60,092 nucleotides of DNA from Planctomycetia bacterium (GCA_030537455.1 JAUNMR010000024.1:1-60092); one strand, 5' to 3'; numbered from the stretch's first letter, positions 8,773-18,175 are shown. The notes: generated by a model from the sequence alone, not told the origin. Program-made: numbers and translations.

Positions 8773-9576
8773 TCAGGAATTAAGCCATTTCTCATATTCC
8801 GGGTCGAGCCACGAGACGTCGGCGAGCGCGTCGCCCAACGGGTCGATTTCTTTCTCGGAGAAACCAAGGTAGTTATGACGACGCCAACCTTCGGCGTAGG
8901 CGTAATGACCACAAAGGGCGCCGATTTTGGCGGAATTATCCTTCATTGACTCGATATAGGCGCTATAGCCCTGGGTGGCGTCAAGCCAGGAATCTTGACT
9001 GACGTGACAGGCAAGCGCTTTGCATTTGCTTTCCAGTACGTCGCTGATATCGACATAGCGTTCGGAGCGCACGACTTTGCGCATGGCGTCGCGTCCACCG
9101 TGCGGCGCGGCGTGATAGACGGTAACGTCCTGATAGACCGCGGGGGTAGGCGGTTCCACTGGCGCGTTTGGCATACAGCGACAGAAGGCGGCGGTGACAG
9201 CGAGGCGCACTGCGTTCTGATGGTCTTCCATATAATCCGAGGGCGACTGCACCAGTACGATATCGGGCTGAACCTCGCGCACGATCGCGGTAAGTCTCAT
9301 GAGCGTACGGTGTTCGTAGCGTACCTCGAGGTCGTCGACAAGGGATTCATGATAGGTTGCGCCGAGAACCTTAGACGCGTCGATTGACTCTTGGCGACGC
9401 GTGCGAATCAGTTCGGCGCGGCGCAACGTCTGGGAACCCCAGGAGCCGTTGGCGATTGTCATGTAGTGCAGGGTATGACCGCGCTGACCAAGCGCGAGCA
9501 TCGTGCCGGCCATTGTGAATTCAATATCGTCGGGGTGGCATCCGATCGCAAAGATAGTGAGTTTTTCCTTTGCCAT
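8773..9576 (-). CDS. PIG-L (LmbE-like) family N-deacetylase
   Basis: 267 aa, close to the family norm. The N-terminal AIGCHPDDIEF motif (His14, Asp16, Asp17) is the zinc and catalytic signature of PIG-L/LmbE enzymes. A later DYMEDHQNA segment supplies the expected third His. These enzymes deacetylate GlcNAc-type groups on sugars or glycoconjugates. No signal peptide is seen, so it is probably cytoplasmic. AGGA precedes the ATG by about 9 nt. It lies 48 bp downstream of a lipoprotein gene on the same strand and is likely the last gene of that unit. The exact substrate cannot be told from sequence. Confidence 0.9.
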   Translation of the reverse strand: MAKEKLTIFAIGCHPDDIEFTMAGTMLALGQRGHTLHYMTIANGSWGSQTLRRAELIRTRRQESIDASKVLGATYHESLVDDLEVRYEHRTLMRLTAIVREVQPDIVLVQSPSDYMEDHQNAVRLAVTAAFCRCMPNAPVEPPTPAVYQDVTVYHAAPHGGRDAMRKVVRSERYVDISDVLESKCKALACHVSQDSWLDATQGYSAYIESMKDNSAKIGALCGHYAYAEGWRRHNYLGFSEKEIDPLGDALADVSWLDPEYEKWLNS

Positions 9577-9624
9577 ACGTAGAATCCTGGTTTTAACGTC
9601 TAGTAAGTTACAGTGGCGAAGAGT

Positions 9625-10302
9625 TTATCTTTCGGGGAAATCGGAATCGACGGCGTACTGTTCATGCGGGTCATGGGGGCAAAAGAGCGTCGCGATATTT
9701 TTCGCCAATTTCACCGTAAAGGTCTTTTGAAATTCAATTTCATCGTAATCGGAGACCGGAACAGGCGTGGGAGGGTAGGTATAGGTCGGCATGGACTGAC
9801 GCGCGATCGTTTCGTGCTTATTCACATCGATCAGACGCACAAGCGTTTTCGCCGTACCCTGATAGAATTGAGAAGAATGATGAACGTCGAAAGAGTCGAT
9901 TTCCACGCCGATCACATAGTCCGCTTTGAGTTTCGCGCCAAGTTTTTCGAAGCTCAGATTATGGAGTTCTTCCTCGTCGAAGAGATCTTCCACACGATCG
10001 TAGGGAATCCAGGTGAGCTTCTTCTTCTTTTTGTCTTTCATCTCCGTGGAAATGCAGTAAGTGAGCGCCTGTGAAAGGTCGGAGTCGGGATTGGACGAGC
10101 CGTAGAGATTGAGGTTCGATCGGCAAATCACAACCATCGTCGACTCTTTGGGGATCGACTTAACCTCGTTTTTAAGGACTGGAGGGGCGTCGGTTCCATT
10201 AATGAGATAGAACGGCATCATGAGAGCGCCGGCACAACCTGACGTCATGAGAGCAACAGACGCGAGAATCAGCGCAAAAAGTACGCGACGCTGAGCTGTC
10301 AT
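9625..10302 (-). CDS. Lipoprotein of unknown function
   Basis: 225 aa. The N terminus is a lipoprotein signal: basic residues, a hydrophobic core and a lipobox MTSGC with Cys at about residue 23. The mature part is mixed alpha/beta with a Lys-rich stretch (MKDKKKKK). A YVIGVEIDSFDV strand followed by LVRLIDVNKHE recalls periplasmic lipoproteins that bind partner proteins, but I do not recognise the family. Its ATG overlaps the stop of a possible small membrane protein (ATGA), which suggests translational coupling. It probably sits in the outer or cytoplasmic membrane. Confidence 0.75.
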   Translation of the reverse strand: MTAQRRVLFALILASVALMTSGCAGALMMPFYLINGTDAPPVLKNEVKSIPKESTMVVICRSNLNLYGSSNPDSDLSQALTYCISTEMKDKKKKKLTWIPYDRVEDLFDEEELHNLSFEKLGAKLKADYVIGVEIDSFDVHHSSQFYQGTAKTLVRLIDVNKHETIARQSMPTYTYPPTPVPVSDYDEIEFQKTFTVKLAKNIATLFCPHDPHEQYAVDSDFPER

Positions 10303-10601
10303 AGGAACACCTCGAACTTCCTTGTCTTGAGGTCAACAGAGGCGCGCGCCACCGTAGCGCACGAAGACTCTATTCGAGGATATCGACCTAGGAGAGAAAA
10401 ACTTAAGCTGAAAATCGTTAAAATCAGAAAAATTAACAACGCCACGCAGAATAGGACGCCAAGAGCAACGCGCCACGGCTCAGGAACGAGAGAGTTCCGA
10501 CGCCCAGGGGGGTGCGTGGGTAAGACCAGACGATACGCACGTTGGGGGGAATATAAAAGGTTAGTTTCCGCGACCGATGAGCGCTTCGACGTACGCTTCA
10601 T
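10299..10601 (-). CDS. Possible small single-span membrane protein
   Basis: 100 aa if the ATG at 10601 is used. It would overlap the end of the upstream gene by 41 bp, and its TGA overlaps the next ATG as ATGA. The N terminus is basic, with one strong hydrophobic segment of ~25 residues (ALGVLFCVALLIFLILTIFS) around residues 45-70, then a short basic tail. No clear ribosome site is visible before the ATG. The overlap geometry and the membrane span support a real gene. Otherwise 10303-10560 would be a non-coding spacer within the operon. Confidence 0.4.
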   Translation of the reverse strand: MKRTSKRSSVAETNLLYSPQRAYRLVLPTHPPGRRNSLVPEPWRVALGVLFCVALLIFLILTIFSLSFSLLGRYPRIESSCATVARASVDLKTRKFEVFL

Positions 10602-13512
10602 TTGAGACGTTCGCGGGGAAATACGCGACATATTCAGCGATCGCGAAATTGAGCGCCAGTTCCGCGTCAATAAAGAGTAGCGCGACCTGACGTTTTTTCT
10701 CGAGAACCGCGAGCGCGACCTCGGGGTCGATTCGTCCGTCGGCGTTTGCGTCCAGGGACAGGAGCGACTCGGGCGAGCCAAAGGTAGCGCCGAGGTCTTG
10801 CAGAGCCTGAATCCGTTGGGGGATCACGCCCAGAGTGCGACGCATATGCGCGTTGTAAACGCCGGGGTCGCCGTCATGGAAGACGTCGCCGCAGAAAGGC
10901 AGGGTCGAGGGTAAAGGATAGTTTGAGGTATCGACGCGACCTCCTATACGCTGTAGCAGGTCGACCTGGGTCGCGCGTTTGAGAGCGGTTGCTTCACTCA
11001 CGCGCGCCTCGGCGCGGAACGCGGCGGATAGACACTGGCGCGCTACGCGATTCTGAGAGTCCTCGGTTCCGCCTTGGGAATTCTCGCGCGCGTAGTTGTA
11101 AAGGCGACGATAATTCGTCAAGAGCGTCTGCTCCACACGCAGACGCGCCGTTGCGCCCTGAAGCTTCCAGTAGGCGCAAGTGGCGTTATATCGCGCGTCG
11201 GCATTTGCGGGTACGTTATAAAGCGCGTCATAGAGGGAAATCGGACGTTCGTAGACGCCCTTGTCCTGATCGCTAAGATCGGAGACGCTCTGTGCAAAGA
11301 GCGTGCGCGCAATGAGTTTAGCCTTTGCGGAATCGCCAGAACGCGTAGCATTTGAGGAGGGTGAACTCGCGCCATTAGGCGTATTCGCCGCGCCTTGACC
11401 AAACTGACCATTAGGAGCGCCGCCGACAGAACCGCCAGGCGCGCCAAATTGCGGAGCGCCGCCAGGTGCGCCGGGAACCCCGCCAGGCGCGCCGCCGGGA
11501 GCGCTAGGAGCGCCGCCAGGAGCGCCTTGGGGCGCTTGAGGATTAGGCGAGTAACCGATTGAGTCGTCCTCTAGCAGGGACAGACCCTGATCGTCTTGAC
11601 CGCGCAGAATTGTATCAACGTCATTCGCGTCGCTATCGTCATTGTCGTTGATTTGCGCGAGGGCGTCACGCGAGAGTTCGAGAAAAAAAGCGAGTTCCTC
11701 GTCCTCGATTTTATGATTAATATAGGCGCCATCGGGAGTACGAGTCGGTTCCGAACGACGCGATTCATGAGAGTTAAACTGGGAATTCGCGTCGGGACGC
11801 CAGGGCAAATTAAATTCGCGTTCGTAACCGGTGACAAAGAGAATTAAAGGAAATCGGGCGTTTCCAGAGTTCTTTGCCATTGTATCGGAACTGGAATCGC
11901 CCGGCTCGTTATCATCGGGTTGTGAGGGCTGCTCTTCGGTCGACGCTTGCTCTGCGTCAGTGGGGTCGGCGGCAGGTTCTTCCGCGGGTATTTCCGTGGG
12001 CGCGGCGTCAGTCGGCGGGTTAGCGGGCGTTTCGGGCGCAACGACCGGCTCTGGCGTCGTCGTGGGCGGCGTAGCGGCGGCGGGAGCTGACTCTGGAGGC
12101 GTTTGAGGCGTCGTAGCCTGATAGCTCACGTTCTGAAAGGTCACTTGAGCATTTTCATTTTGCGCACTGGCGACGGCAATCAGGGATTCAGGCGTGTTGG
12201 CGTTCTGCGCGCCGACGTCGGCAAACGCGGGAGGAAGCGCGCTGAAATTAGAAGCGAAGCTCGAAAGGGAAGCTGTAATTATAGGCTCTGGCGTAACGGC
12301 GACGCCGTAGCCATAGGGAGCAAAGGGCGCGTCGATACGGAAAAGACCGGGCAGAACCTCGGCATAGCGCGCGTCATATTCATAGGGGCTGAAGTACGCC
12401 TGAGGCGGTCGCGCGCTGGGAGAATTAGGAGCGCCTTCGTTCTGGGCGGGCGCGCGCGAAGAATCCGGCGCGGAAGACCTATACGTTTGTTCGGAGCCGG
12501 GACGCTGATTGAGCGTCGCCAGTAGCGTAGCGCCCTGGACGGAACCGGGAACCGTCTGCGCGACGTACGCGGCGATCGCCTGGTTATAGCGCATAGCCGC
12601 GGCGATCATTTCGTTGGCGGCGTCGTAATAATTATCGAGCGCGGAAAAGAGCGCAACGGGCGAGACGTTCTGACCCTGATAAGCGCCGATAAGAACGGCA
12701 AATTCGTTTTGCGTCTGAACGGCGCGTGTTTGCAAAGAATCGTACAGTAGCGGCAGTAGCGCATAGAGGCGCGTGGCTTCGGTCGACATACGGCGAACTT
12801 GAGCCGCCTGGGCGTAACGCGTGTTATACGATTCGGTTGAGGGAAGAGCCGAGGGAATATACAAAACGGCGGAGTCGACGCCGATCATCTTGCCACCTTG
12901 CGCGCTGTAATAAGACGCGCGATTGATCGCGGCGCGACGACCCGCGGGCGTGGTAAAAGCCGCGTCGAAATCATATTGCGCCTGAATAAAGCTCAGACGA
13001 GCGGCCTGACGACGTTGCGTCGCCAACTGACGAGCGCTATTGGCCAGTTGGCTCGTCTCTTGCGACAGCGCTCCGCCGTTAGAGATTTTACCGACGCACT
13101 CTTGCGCGAAATTGTAGTATTTTAGACTCAGATTATAGGTCGCGTACTTCGAGGCCAGATCCCAGTAAGCGATCAGACGACGCAAACGTTCATTCGGGTG
13201 ATAAACGCCGTTGAGAGTGCGTTCCAGCGACAGGGGTTCGCCGTCGATTTCTTTGGATTCCGCGATCTTATAGAACTGTTCAACTTGTGCGGCGGCAACG
13301 TTTTCCGAAGCGCGATTATCTTGCGCCCCTTGATCTTGACCACGCGCAGGAGCGCCAACGCCTGGAGCGGACGCGCCCGACCCTGACATATCTTGAGCGA
13401 TGGCAATGGGAGAAAGAGCAAACAGGAGCAACGCAAGTAAAAATGACACAACAACGCGTCGACCGCGCATAGCGCACGGCGCAAAGCAAAGAAGCGCGGC
13501 GACGGTTCTCAT
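10561..13512 (-). CDS. Large exported protein with Pro/Gly-rich linkers and an EF-hand-like loop
   Basis: 983 aa. The frame is open further upstream, but ATG 13512 has AAGGAG seven bases before it, so I use that start. A long n-region leads to the hydrophobic stretch VVVSFLLALLLFALSPIAIAQ, a signal peptide. The N-terminal half is helical, rich in Ala, Gln and Tyr and loosely TolC-like (SALDNYYDAANEM). A Pro/Thr/Glu-rich linker follows (~480-560), then a Gly/Ala/Pro repeat linker near residues 660-710, then another helical region. Near the C terminus DANADGRIDPEV fits an EF-hand calcium loop. Family not recognised; periplasmic or cell-envelope location inferred. Confidence 0.75.
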   Translation of the reverse strand: MRTVAALLCFAPCAMRGRRVVVSFLLALLLFALSPIAIAQDMSGSGASAPGVGAPARGQDQGAQDNRASENVAAAQVEQFYKIAESKEIDGEPLSLERTLNGVYHPNERLRRLIAYWDLASKYATYNLSLKYYNFAQECVGKISNGGALSQETSQLANSARQLATQRRQAARLSFIQAQYDFDAAFTTPAGRRAAINRASYYSAQGGKMIGVDSAVLYIPSALPSTESYNTRYAQAAQVRRMSTEATRLYALLPLLYDSLQTRAVQTQNEFAVLIGAYQGQNVSPVALFSALDNYYDAANEMIAAAMRYNQAIAAYVAQTVPGSVQGATLLATLNQRPGSEQTYRSSAPDSSRAPAQNEGAPNSPSARPPQAYFSPYEYDARYAEVLPGLFRIDAPFAPYGYGVAVTPEPIITASLSSFASNFSALPPAFADVGAQNANTPESLIAVASAQNENAQVTFQNVSYQATTPQTPPESAPAAATPPTTTPEPVVAPETPANPPTDAAPTEIPAEEPAADPTDAEQASTEEQPSQPDDNEPGDSSSDTMAKNSGNARFPLILFVTGYEREFNLPWRPDANSQFNSHESRRSEPTRTPDGAYINHKIEDEELAFFLELSRDALAQINDNDDSDANDVDTILRGQDDQGLSLLEDDSIGYSPNPQAPQGAPGGAPSAPGGAPGGVPGAPGGAPQFGAPGGSVGGAPNGQFGQGAANTPNGASSPSSNATRSGDSAKAKLIARTLFAQSVSDLSDQDKGVYERPISLYDALYNVPANADARYNATCAYWKLQGATARLRVEQTLLTNYRRLYNYARENSQGGTEDSQNRVARQCLSAAFRAEARVSEATALKRATQVDLLQRIGGRVDTSNYPLPSTLPFCGDVFHDGDPGVYNAHMRRTLGVIPQRIQALQDLGATFGSPESLLSLDANADGRIDPEVALAVLEKKRQVALLFIDAELALNFAIAEYVAYFPANVSNEAYVEALIGRGN

Positions 13513-13853
13513 GCGAAGCTCCTTATCGGAAACCGACGACAACGCGCGTGCGATTTCCTCCATTTTTCTCTTGAACGTTTGATTGGTTCGCTTATAATGC
13601 GTCGTAACGTCCACGGCATTGCGTGCGGGACGTCGCGCATACTTTGCTTGCTATTATAACCTAACCGTGATTTAGGTGAAAGAATTCCCGAGGAACTTTT
13701 CACTCTTTTCCGCCCTTTTTGCAAGAGAAAACGCGCTGTAATATTAACCTTGCGCATTATAACGAATATACGCGCAATCAACTATTAAGACGCTGCGCCG
13801 ACGCCTTCCCCACGACGCGCAGACTCTTTGGACAACCGAGATTTTAGATTTCA
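13513..13853. other. Divergent intergenic region
   Basis: 341 bp between two genes transcribed away from each other. It holds the minus-strand promoter described at 13653-13680. No coding frame with a ribosome site was seen. Confidence 0.6.
13653..13680 (-). promoter_or_regulatory. Promoter-like site for the large exported protein
   Basis: On the minus strand TTCACC (13680-13675) and TATAAT (13658-13653) are 16 bp apart, about 140 nt before the chosen ATG at 13512. The perfect -10 box and good spacing support it; the -35 box matches 4 of 6. Confidence 0.45.
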
Positions 13854-14876
13854 ATGCTCGAACCGAACGCCGTGCAACCATCCGCGCCTGGGCGCAAAAG
13901 TCGTAGAAAGTTGTGTCGTTTCATTTGTATAAGCCTGGCGGTAGCGCTATTGGCGGTTGTGCTTTTTGGCTATTATCGCTATTACAAGGCGCCGATGGTC
14001 TTCAACCACGCGGGCAATGACCAGGCGCTCCTATGGCTCGCAACGCATGATTTCAGCAAAGAACCCTTTGAAGAGCGGCTAATCATTTTTGACTTCTATT
14101 ACTCAAAAGTCGCGCAATACGAAACGTTGAATCCAGACGAAGAACCCAAACTCACTAAAATCGCCCTGCCCAACGCTTTGCGTAAGTATTCAAAGTACAT
14201 TGTCGGCAATCGTAGCGCGCAAGTAGAGCAGTGGCGCAAGGCGAATCCACGACCTCCTTATTTGAGAATCGACTACCTCATTGAGCCCCAAACGCCCAGG
14301 GAAAGTCGCTATATTCTCTCCACCGACGTCAAGCCTGGACCGGCGCTTAAAGAGCGACAAGCGCGCGCAAAGCAGACCGTCGCCAATGCGCGACGTTCTG
14401 TCGTTAGCAACGTCGAACGCAATATTCAACTCTTGGTCATGCATTGGTTTGTCGACAAGCTCCAGCGTTTCGACCAGGCGGAGGACGAACTTAAACCCAA
14501 GATTCTGGAGGAAGCGACCGAAGAATTGTGGCTACTACAGGGGTTCTACAACGGCATACGTCATGACGCGGGAGTTGCCGAACTCACGCGCGCGCAACTA
14601 CTGGCGGAGTTCGAAATGACAGTCGAGTCATGGAATGATTTGGTTTCAGAAGAAGAACTTGCCAAGGTACTGTGGTTTAAAGACATGCTAGAGGCAAGCG
14701 CCGCGGCGAAAGAAGCTCCGGGATTTACTCAGCAGTACGCGCGCTCCTATCCTCCGACGGTCGATTCCAAGTTACTTGGACTACCGGAAGAAAACTCAGA
14801 GACGAAAGAAAAAGTTCATCGTGCGCTACACAACGCGCGAGAGGCTACGAGAAAATATTTCTTCCCAGAGCAATAG
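13854..14876 (+). CDS. Membrane-anchored protein of unknown function
   Basis: 340 aa. A basic N terminus (GRKSRRKLCR) is followed by one hydrophobic segment at about residues 25-45 (ISLAVALLAVVLFGYY), so it is likely anchored in the cytoplasmic membrane with the rest outside. The remainder is helical and charged, with heptad-like Glu/Lys-rich stretches and a TEELWLLQGFYNGIRHD segment. No catalytic motif or known family is recognised. The ribosome site before the ATG is weak. It is monocistronic, ends at a strong terminator, and is divergent from the large exported protein. Confidence 0.7.
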   Translation: MLEPNAVQPSAPGRKSRRKLCRFICISLAVALLAVVLFGYYRYYKAPMVFNHAGNDQALLWLATHDFSKEPFEERLIIFDFYYSKVAQYETLNPDEEPKLTKIALPNALRKYSKYIVGNRSAQVEQWRKANPRPPYLRIDYLIEPQTPRESRYILSTDVKPGPALKERQARAKQTVANARRSVVSNVERNIQLLVMHWFVDKLQRFDQAEDELKPKILEEATEELWLLQGFYNGIRHDAGVAELTRAQLLAEFEMTVESWNDLVSEEELAKVLWFKDMLEASAAAKEAPGFTQQYARSYPPTVDSKLLGLPEENSETKEKVHRALHNAREATRKYFFPEQ

Positions 14877-14954
14877 CGCTATAAACGCGTCGCTAACGCT
14901 AGAGACTTCAATCTTCCTTAACCATTGCACGGCAATTCGTTACCGTTCCGACAC

Positions 14955-15008
14955 AAAAGAAAACCGCGTGGCGTTCTAAAGCTCTCGAACGCCACGCGGT
15001 TTCTTTTA
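14955..15008. terminator. Bidirectional intrinsic terminator
   Basis: A stem of about 16 bp (AACCGCGTGGCGTTC / GAACGCCACGCGGTT) with a 10-nt loop, flanked by A-rich and T-rich tracts on the two sides. It separates the convergent gene at 13854 and aconitase. Confidence 0.9.
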
Positions 15009-15056
15009 TGCGCTTAACGCACGACGCCGGCGACGCCGCGGCTCGGTAACCTAAAA

Positions 15057-17855
15057 CTATTGATTGAGCAACTGACGCAAGACCGTCTGCAATACGCCGC
15101 CGTTGAGATAGTACTCAAGTTCGACCTTCGCGTCGATACGCACGCGCGCCTTAAAGGTCGTGACTTTGCCGACCGTGGCGGGATCGGTCGAGGTCGCGGT
15201 CACTGTGATTTCACCGCGAGGCGTAAAGCTACGATCGATCGATGGAATATCAAAGAGTTCCGTACCTGTGAGCCCGAGAGACTTCCAGCTTTGACCGTCG
15301 AGGAATTCCAGCGGAAGAACACCCATGCCGACCAGATTGCCACGGTGAATGCGTTCGAAGCTCGAGGCAATGACCGCGCGCACCCCTAGCAGGGTCGTGC
15401 CTTTTGCGGCCCAGTCGCGACTGCTACCGGTACCGTATTCCGCGCCGGCCAATACGACCAGAGGGGTATGTTCCGCGCGATATTGTACCGCGGCGTCGTA
15501 AACGCTCATGACCTCGCCGTCGTGACCATTGGCGCCAAAGAACTTCGTCACGCCCCCTTCTGAGCCGGGCACGATTTGATTGCGAATACGAATGTTAGCG
15601 AAAGTACCGCGCGTCATTACGCGATCGTTTCCGCGGCGCGAGCCGTAGCTATTGAAGTCGCGCTGCGCTACGCCGGCGTGCAGTAGGAACTTGCCGGCGG
15701 GCGAGTCCGCCTTAATAGCGCCGGCAGGGGAGATGTGGTCTGTGGTAACGGAGTCGCCCAGTAGTAGCAAGGCGCGCGCGCCCTTGATCGGGGCGGGTTC
15801 AGTCGCATCGCGCGTCATTTCCGCCAGGAACGGCGGCTCTTGGATATAGGAGCTTTGCGCGTCCCACTGGTACAATTCACTCGGCTGAGCCTCGATCGCG
15901 TTCCACAACGGGTTGGATTCAAAGACGTTATTGTAATTGGCGGCATAGACTTGTGCGTCGAGCGCGTCTTTAGCGATCGCGTCGATCTCTTCGTTGGTCG
16001 GGAAGATTTCGCTGAGCATGACCGGTTTGCCTTCGGAATCGAACCCGACCGGCTCGCTTGTCAGGTCGATATTCGTGGTACCGGCCAGTGCAAAAGCGAC
16101 CACAAGCGGAGGACTCGCTAGATAATTCGCCTTCACCAGCGGATTCACGCGACCTTCGAAGTTACGATTACCGCTGAGTACCGCGGAGGCGACCAGATCG
16201 CTTTCGCGCACTGCTTTAGCGACCGGCTCTGGTAGAGGACCGCTATTGCCGATACATGTCAAGCAGCCGTAGCCGACGACGTTGAAGCCGAGCGCTTCCA
16301 AAGGCGCCATGAGGTCGGCCTTGCGCAGGTAGTCGACGACCACGCGCGAACCGGGGCCAAAGCTGGTCTTGACATAAGACTTCGGCTTAAGACCACGCGC
16401 GACCGCTTTTTGTGCAAGTAGACCGGCCGCGATCATGAGTCGAGGCGCGCTAGTGTTCGTGCAACTGGTAATCGAAGCGATCACAACAGCGCCCTGCTCC
16501 AGCGTTTCTTCGCCGAACTTCGGAAGACGCGGAGATTCCGGACAATCGGAGCCGCTCCATTCAACGGTAGCGGTTTTCGCGACTTCTGCATCGCTCAGAG
16601 CGAACCCGCGCTCTTGGATCGGGGCGCGCAGAGACGCTTGGAATGCGTTCTTCATTTGACTGAGCGCAACGCGATCTTGCGGACGTTTTGGACCGGCCAG
16701 GGACGGTTCCACGGTGGAGAGATCCAGTTTGAGCGTCTTGGTGTATTCCGGCACAGGCGAGTCGCTGGTACGATAGAGTCCTTGAGCCTGCGCATACGCT
16801 TCCACCAGCGCGATTTGCTCTTCGCTACGACCGGTTTCGCGCAGGAATTCGATCGTTTGCGCGTCGATCGGGAAGTAACCGGTGGTGGCGCCATATTCCG
16901 GTCCCATATTCGCGAGTACAGCACGATCCGGGGTGGAGAGACGATCGACTCCGTCGCCGAAATATTCCACAAACTTACCGACGACGCCCTCGCGACGCAG
17001 AATCTGCACAATCGTGAGCGCAAGATCCGTACCGGTCACGCCCGCGCAAAGGGAACCTGTCAGTTCGAACCCAATGACCTCGGGCGCGAGCATATAATAC
17101 GGCTGACCGAGCATAACCGCTTCCGCCTCGATACCGCCCACGCCCCAGCCCAGAACGCCAAGACCGTTAATCATAACGGTGTGGCTATCGGTGCCGACGA
17201 CCGTGTCAGGGAATGCAAGAGCGTCGAACCCGGCGTCGCGCGTGGCGCTGTCGCTGGTTGTGGCGACTACGCGAGCGAGGTATTCAAGGTTAACCTGGTG
17301 AATAATACCGACCGAGGGAGGAGTCGCGCGGAAATTATCCAAAGAGCGTTGCGCCCAGCGGAGCAGAGAATAGCGTTCGCCGTTGCGTTCAAACTCGCGT
17401 TTGACGTTCAGGTCGAGCGCGTCATTGGAGCCGAAATAGTCGGTTTGAACCGAGTGATCGACCACGATATCCACGGGAATGAGCGGATTGATCTTCTTCG
17501 GGTCGCCCCCGAGACGTTGCATTGCCGAGCGCATCGCCGCAAGGTCGACGACCGCGGGAACGCCCGTGAAGTCCTGAAGAATGACGCGCGCCGGCTTGAA
17601 GGGAATCTCGATCGAATGATCAAGCGTCGCGGTCCAACGCGCGAGGTTCTCGACGTCTGCGCGACTGACCGCGAATTCGTCGCAGTTACGCAACGTCGCT
17701 TCCAGAAGTGCGCGAATGGAGTAAGGAAGGCGAGAAAGAGTCGTAAGACCACGCTCTTCAAGCGCCAACAAACGGTAGTAACCGTAACGCTTACCGCCAA
17801 CGGTCAAGGTCGAGAGGGATTTGAAATAATCGCGAGAGGAAAGGGCGTCTGTCAT
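15057..17855 (-). CDS. acnA: Aconitate hydratase A
   Basis: 932 aa, normal for AcnA. It interconverts citrate and isocitrate in the TCA cycle using a [4Fe-4S] cluster. The cluster ligands are visible as Cys465 (SCTNTS), Cys531 and Cys534 (GCLTCIGNSG), with the family's 66 and 3 residue spacing. GTDSHT and the swivelling-domain GSSRDWAAKG are also present. The frame stays open to 18086, but that extension would cross a terminator. ATG 17855 has AAGGAG six bases upstream and starts at MTDALSSRDYFKSL, a normal AcnA N terminus. A TATAAT-like box lies about 80 bp upstream on the same strand. Confidence 0.97.
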   Translation of the reverse strand: MTDALSSRDYFKSLSTLTVGGKRYGYYRLLALEERGLTTLSRLPYSIRALLEATLRNCDEFAVSRADVENLARWTATLDHSIEIPFKPARVILQDFTGVPAVVDLAAMRSAMQRLGGDPKKINPLIPVDIVVDHSVQTDYFGSNDALDLNVKREFERNGERYSLLRWAQRSLDNFRATPPSVGIIHQVNLEYLARVVATTSDSATRDAGFDALAFPDTVVGTDSHTVMINGLGVLGWGVGGIEAEAVMLGQPYYMLAPEVIGFELTGSLCAGVTGTDLALTIVQILRREGVVGKFVEYFGDGVDRLSTPDRAVLANMGPEYGATTGYFPIDAQTIEFLRETGRSEEQIALVEAYAQAQGLYRTSDSPVPEYTKTLKLDLSTVEPSLAGPKRPQDRVALSQMKNAFQASLRAPIQERGFALSDAEVAKTATVEWSGSDCPESPRLPKFGEETLEQGAVVIASITSCTNTSAPRLMIAAGLLAQKAVARGLKPKSYVKTSFGPGSRVVVDYLRKADLMAPLEALGFNVVGYGCLTCIGNSGPLPEPVAKAVRESDLVASAVLSGNRNFEGRVNPLVKANYLASPPLVVAFALAGTTNIDLTSEPVGFDSEGKPVMLSEIFPTNEEIDAIAKDALDAQVYAANYNNVFESNPLWNAIEAQPSELYQWDAQSSYIQEPPFLAEMTRDATEPAPIKGARALLLLGDSVTTDHISPAGAIKADSPAGKFLLHAGVAQRDFNSYGSRRGNDRVMTRGTFANIRIRNQIVPGSEGGVTKFFGANGHDGEVMSVYDAAVQYRAEHTPLVVLAGAEYGTGSSRDWAAKGTTLLGVRAVIASSFERIHRGNLVGMGVLPLEFLDGQSWKSLGLTGTELFDIPSIDRSFTPRGEITVTATSTDPATVGKVTTFKARVRIDAKVELEYYLNGGVLQTVLRQLLNQ

Positions 17856-18068
17856 GAGCTCTCCTTGTGCATTCGCTAGTTCTGTCCTGCGCGTCGGCGT
17901 CGACACGCCGCTCGTGCCACGCCGATTTTTAATTATATGACCTTTTGAAATATCGTGTAGGGGCAAATAGTGTGATACGAACCAGAACGATATGGGAAGC
18001 TTGCAAAAAAAGAACGCCAAAAAAAAGGAAATTATTTTAACGAAAAGGCGCCCCAAATGAGCAAGAAA

Positions 18069-18099
18069 TAAAAAAACCGCGCTCAAAAACGAACGCGGT
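18069..18099 (-). terminator. Intrinsic terminator of the tRNA
   Basis: On the minus strand, stem ACCGCG / CGCGGT is followed by a T-tract (A-run on the plus strand), four bases after the tRNA 3' end. It lies inside the spurious upstream extension of the aconitase frame. Confidence 0.75.
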
Positions 18100-18102
18100 G
18101 AA

Positions 18103-18175
18103 TTGCGGGAGTAGGACTTGAACCTACGACCTCAAGGTTATGAGCCTCGCGAGCTACCAACTGCTCCATCCCGCC
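18103..18175 (-). tRNA. tRNA with CAU anticodon, probably initiator tRNA-fMet
   Basis: 73 nt folding into a full cloverleaf: D-stem GAGC/GCTC, anticodon stem CGAGG/CCTTG with loop CTCATAA, T-arm with GGTTCAAGTCC. The 1:72 position is G-A, not a Watson-Crick pair, and the D-stem has A11:U24; both are initiator features. The anticodon stem, however, has an A-U at 29:41 in place of the usual three G-C pairs. CCA is not encoded. A 7-bp inverted repeat (GTTAATT/AATTAAC, 18183-18201) lies just upstream. Confidence 0.9.

Noticed and set aside
16614..17879. 421-codon plus-strand frame opposite aconitase
   Set aside because: Shadow of acnA; Arg- and Gly-rich with no domain.
17856..18086. Extended N terminus of aconitase with a hydrophobic segment
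   Set aside because: The extension would cross the tRNA terminator and has no ribosome site; ATG 17855 has AAGGAG and the family N terminus.
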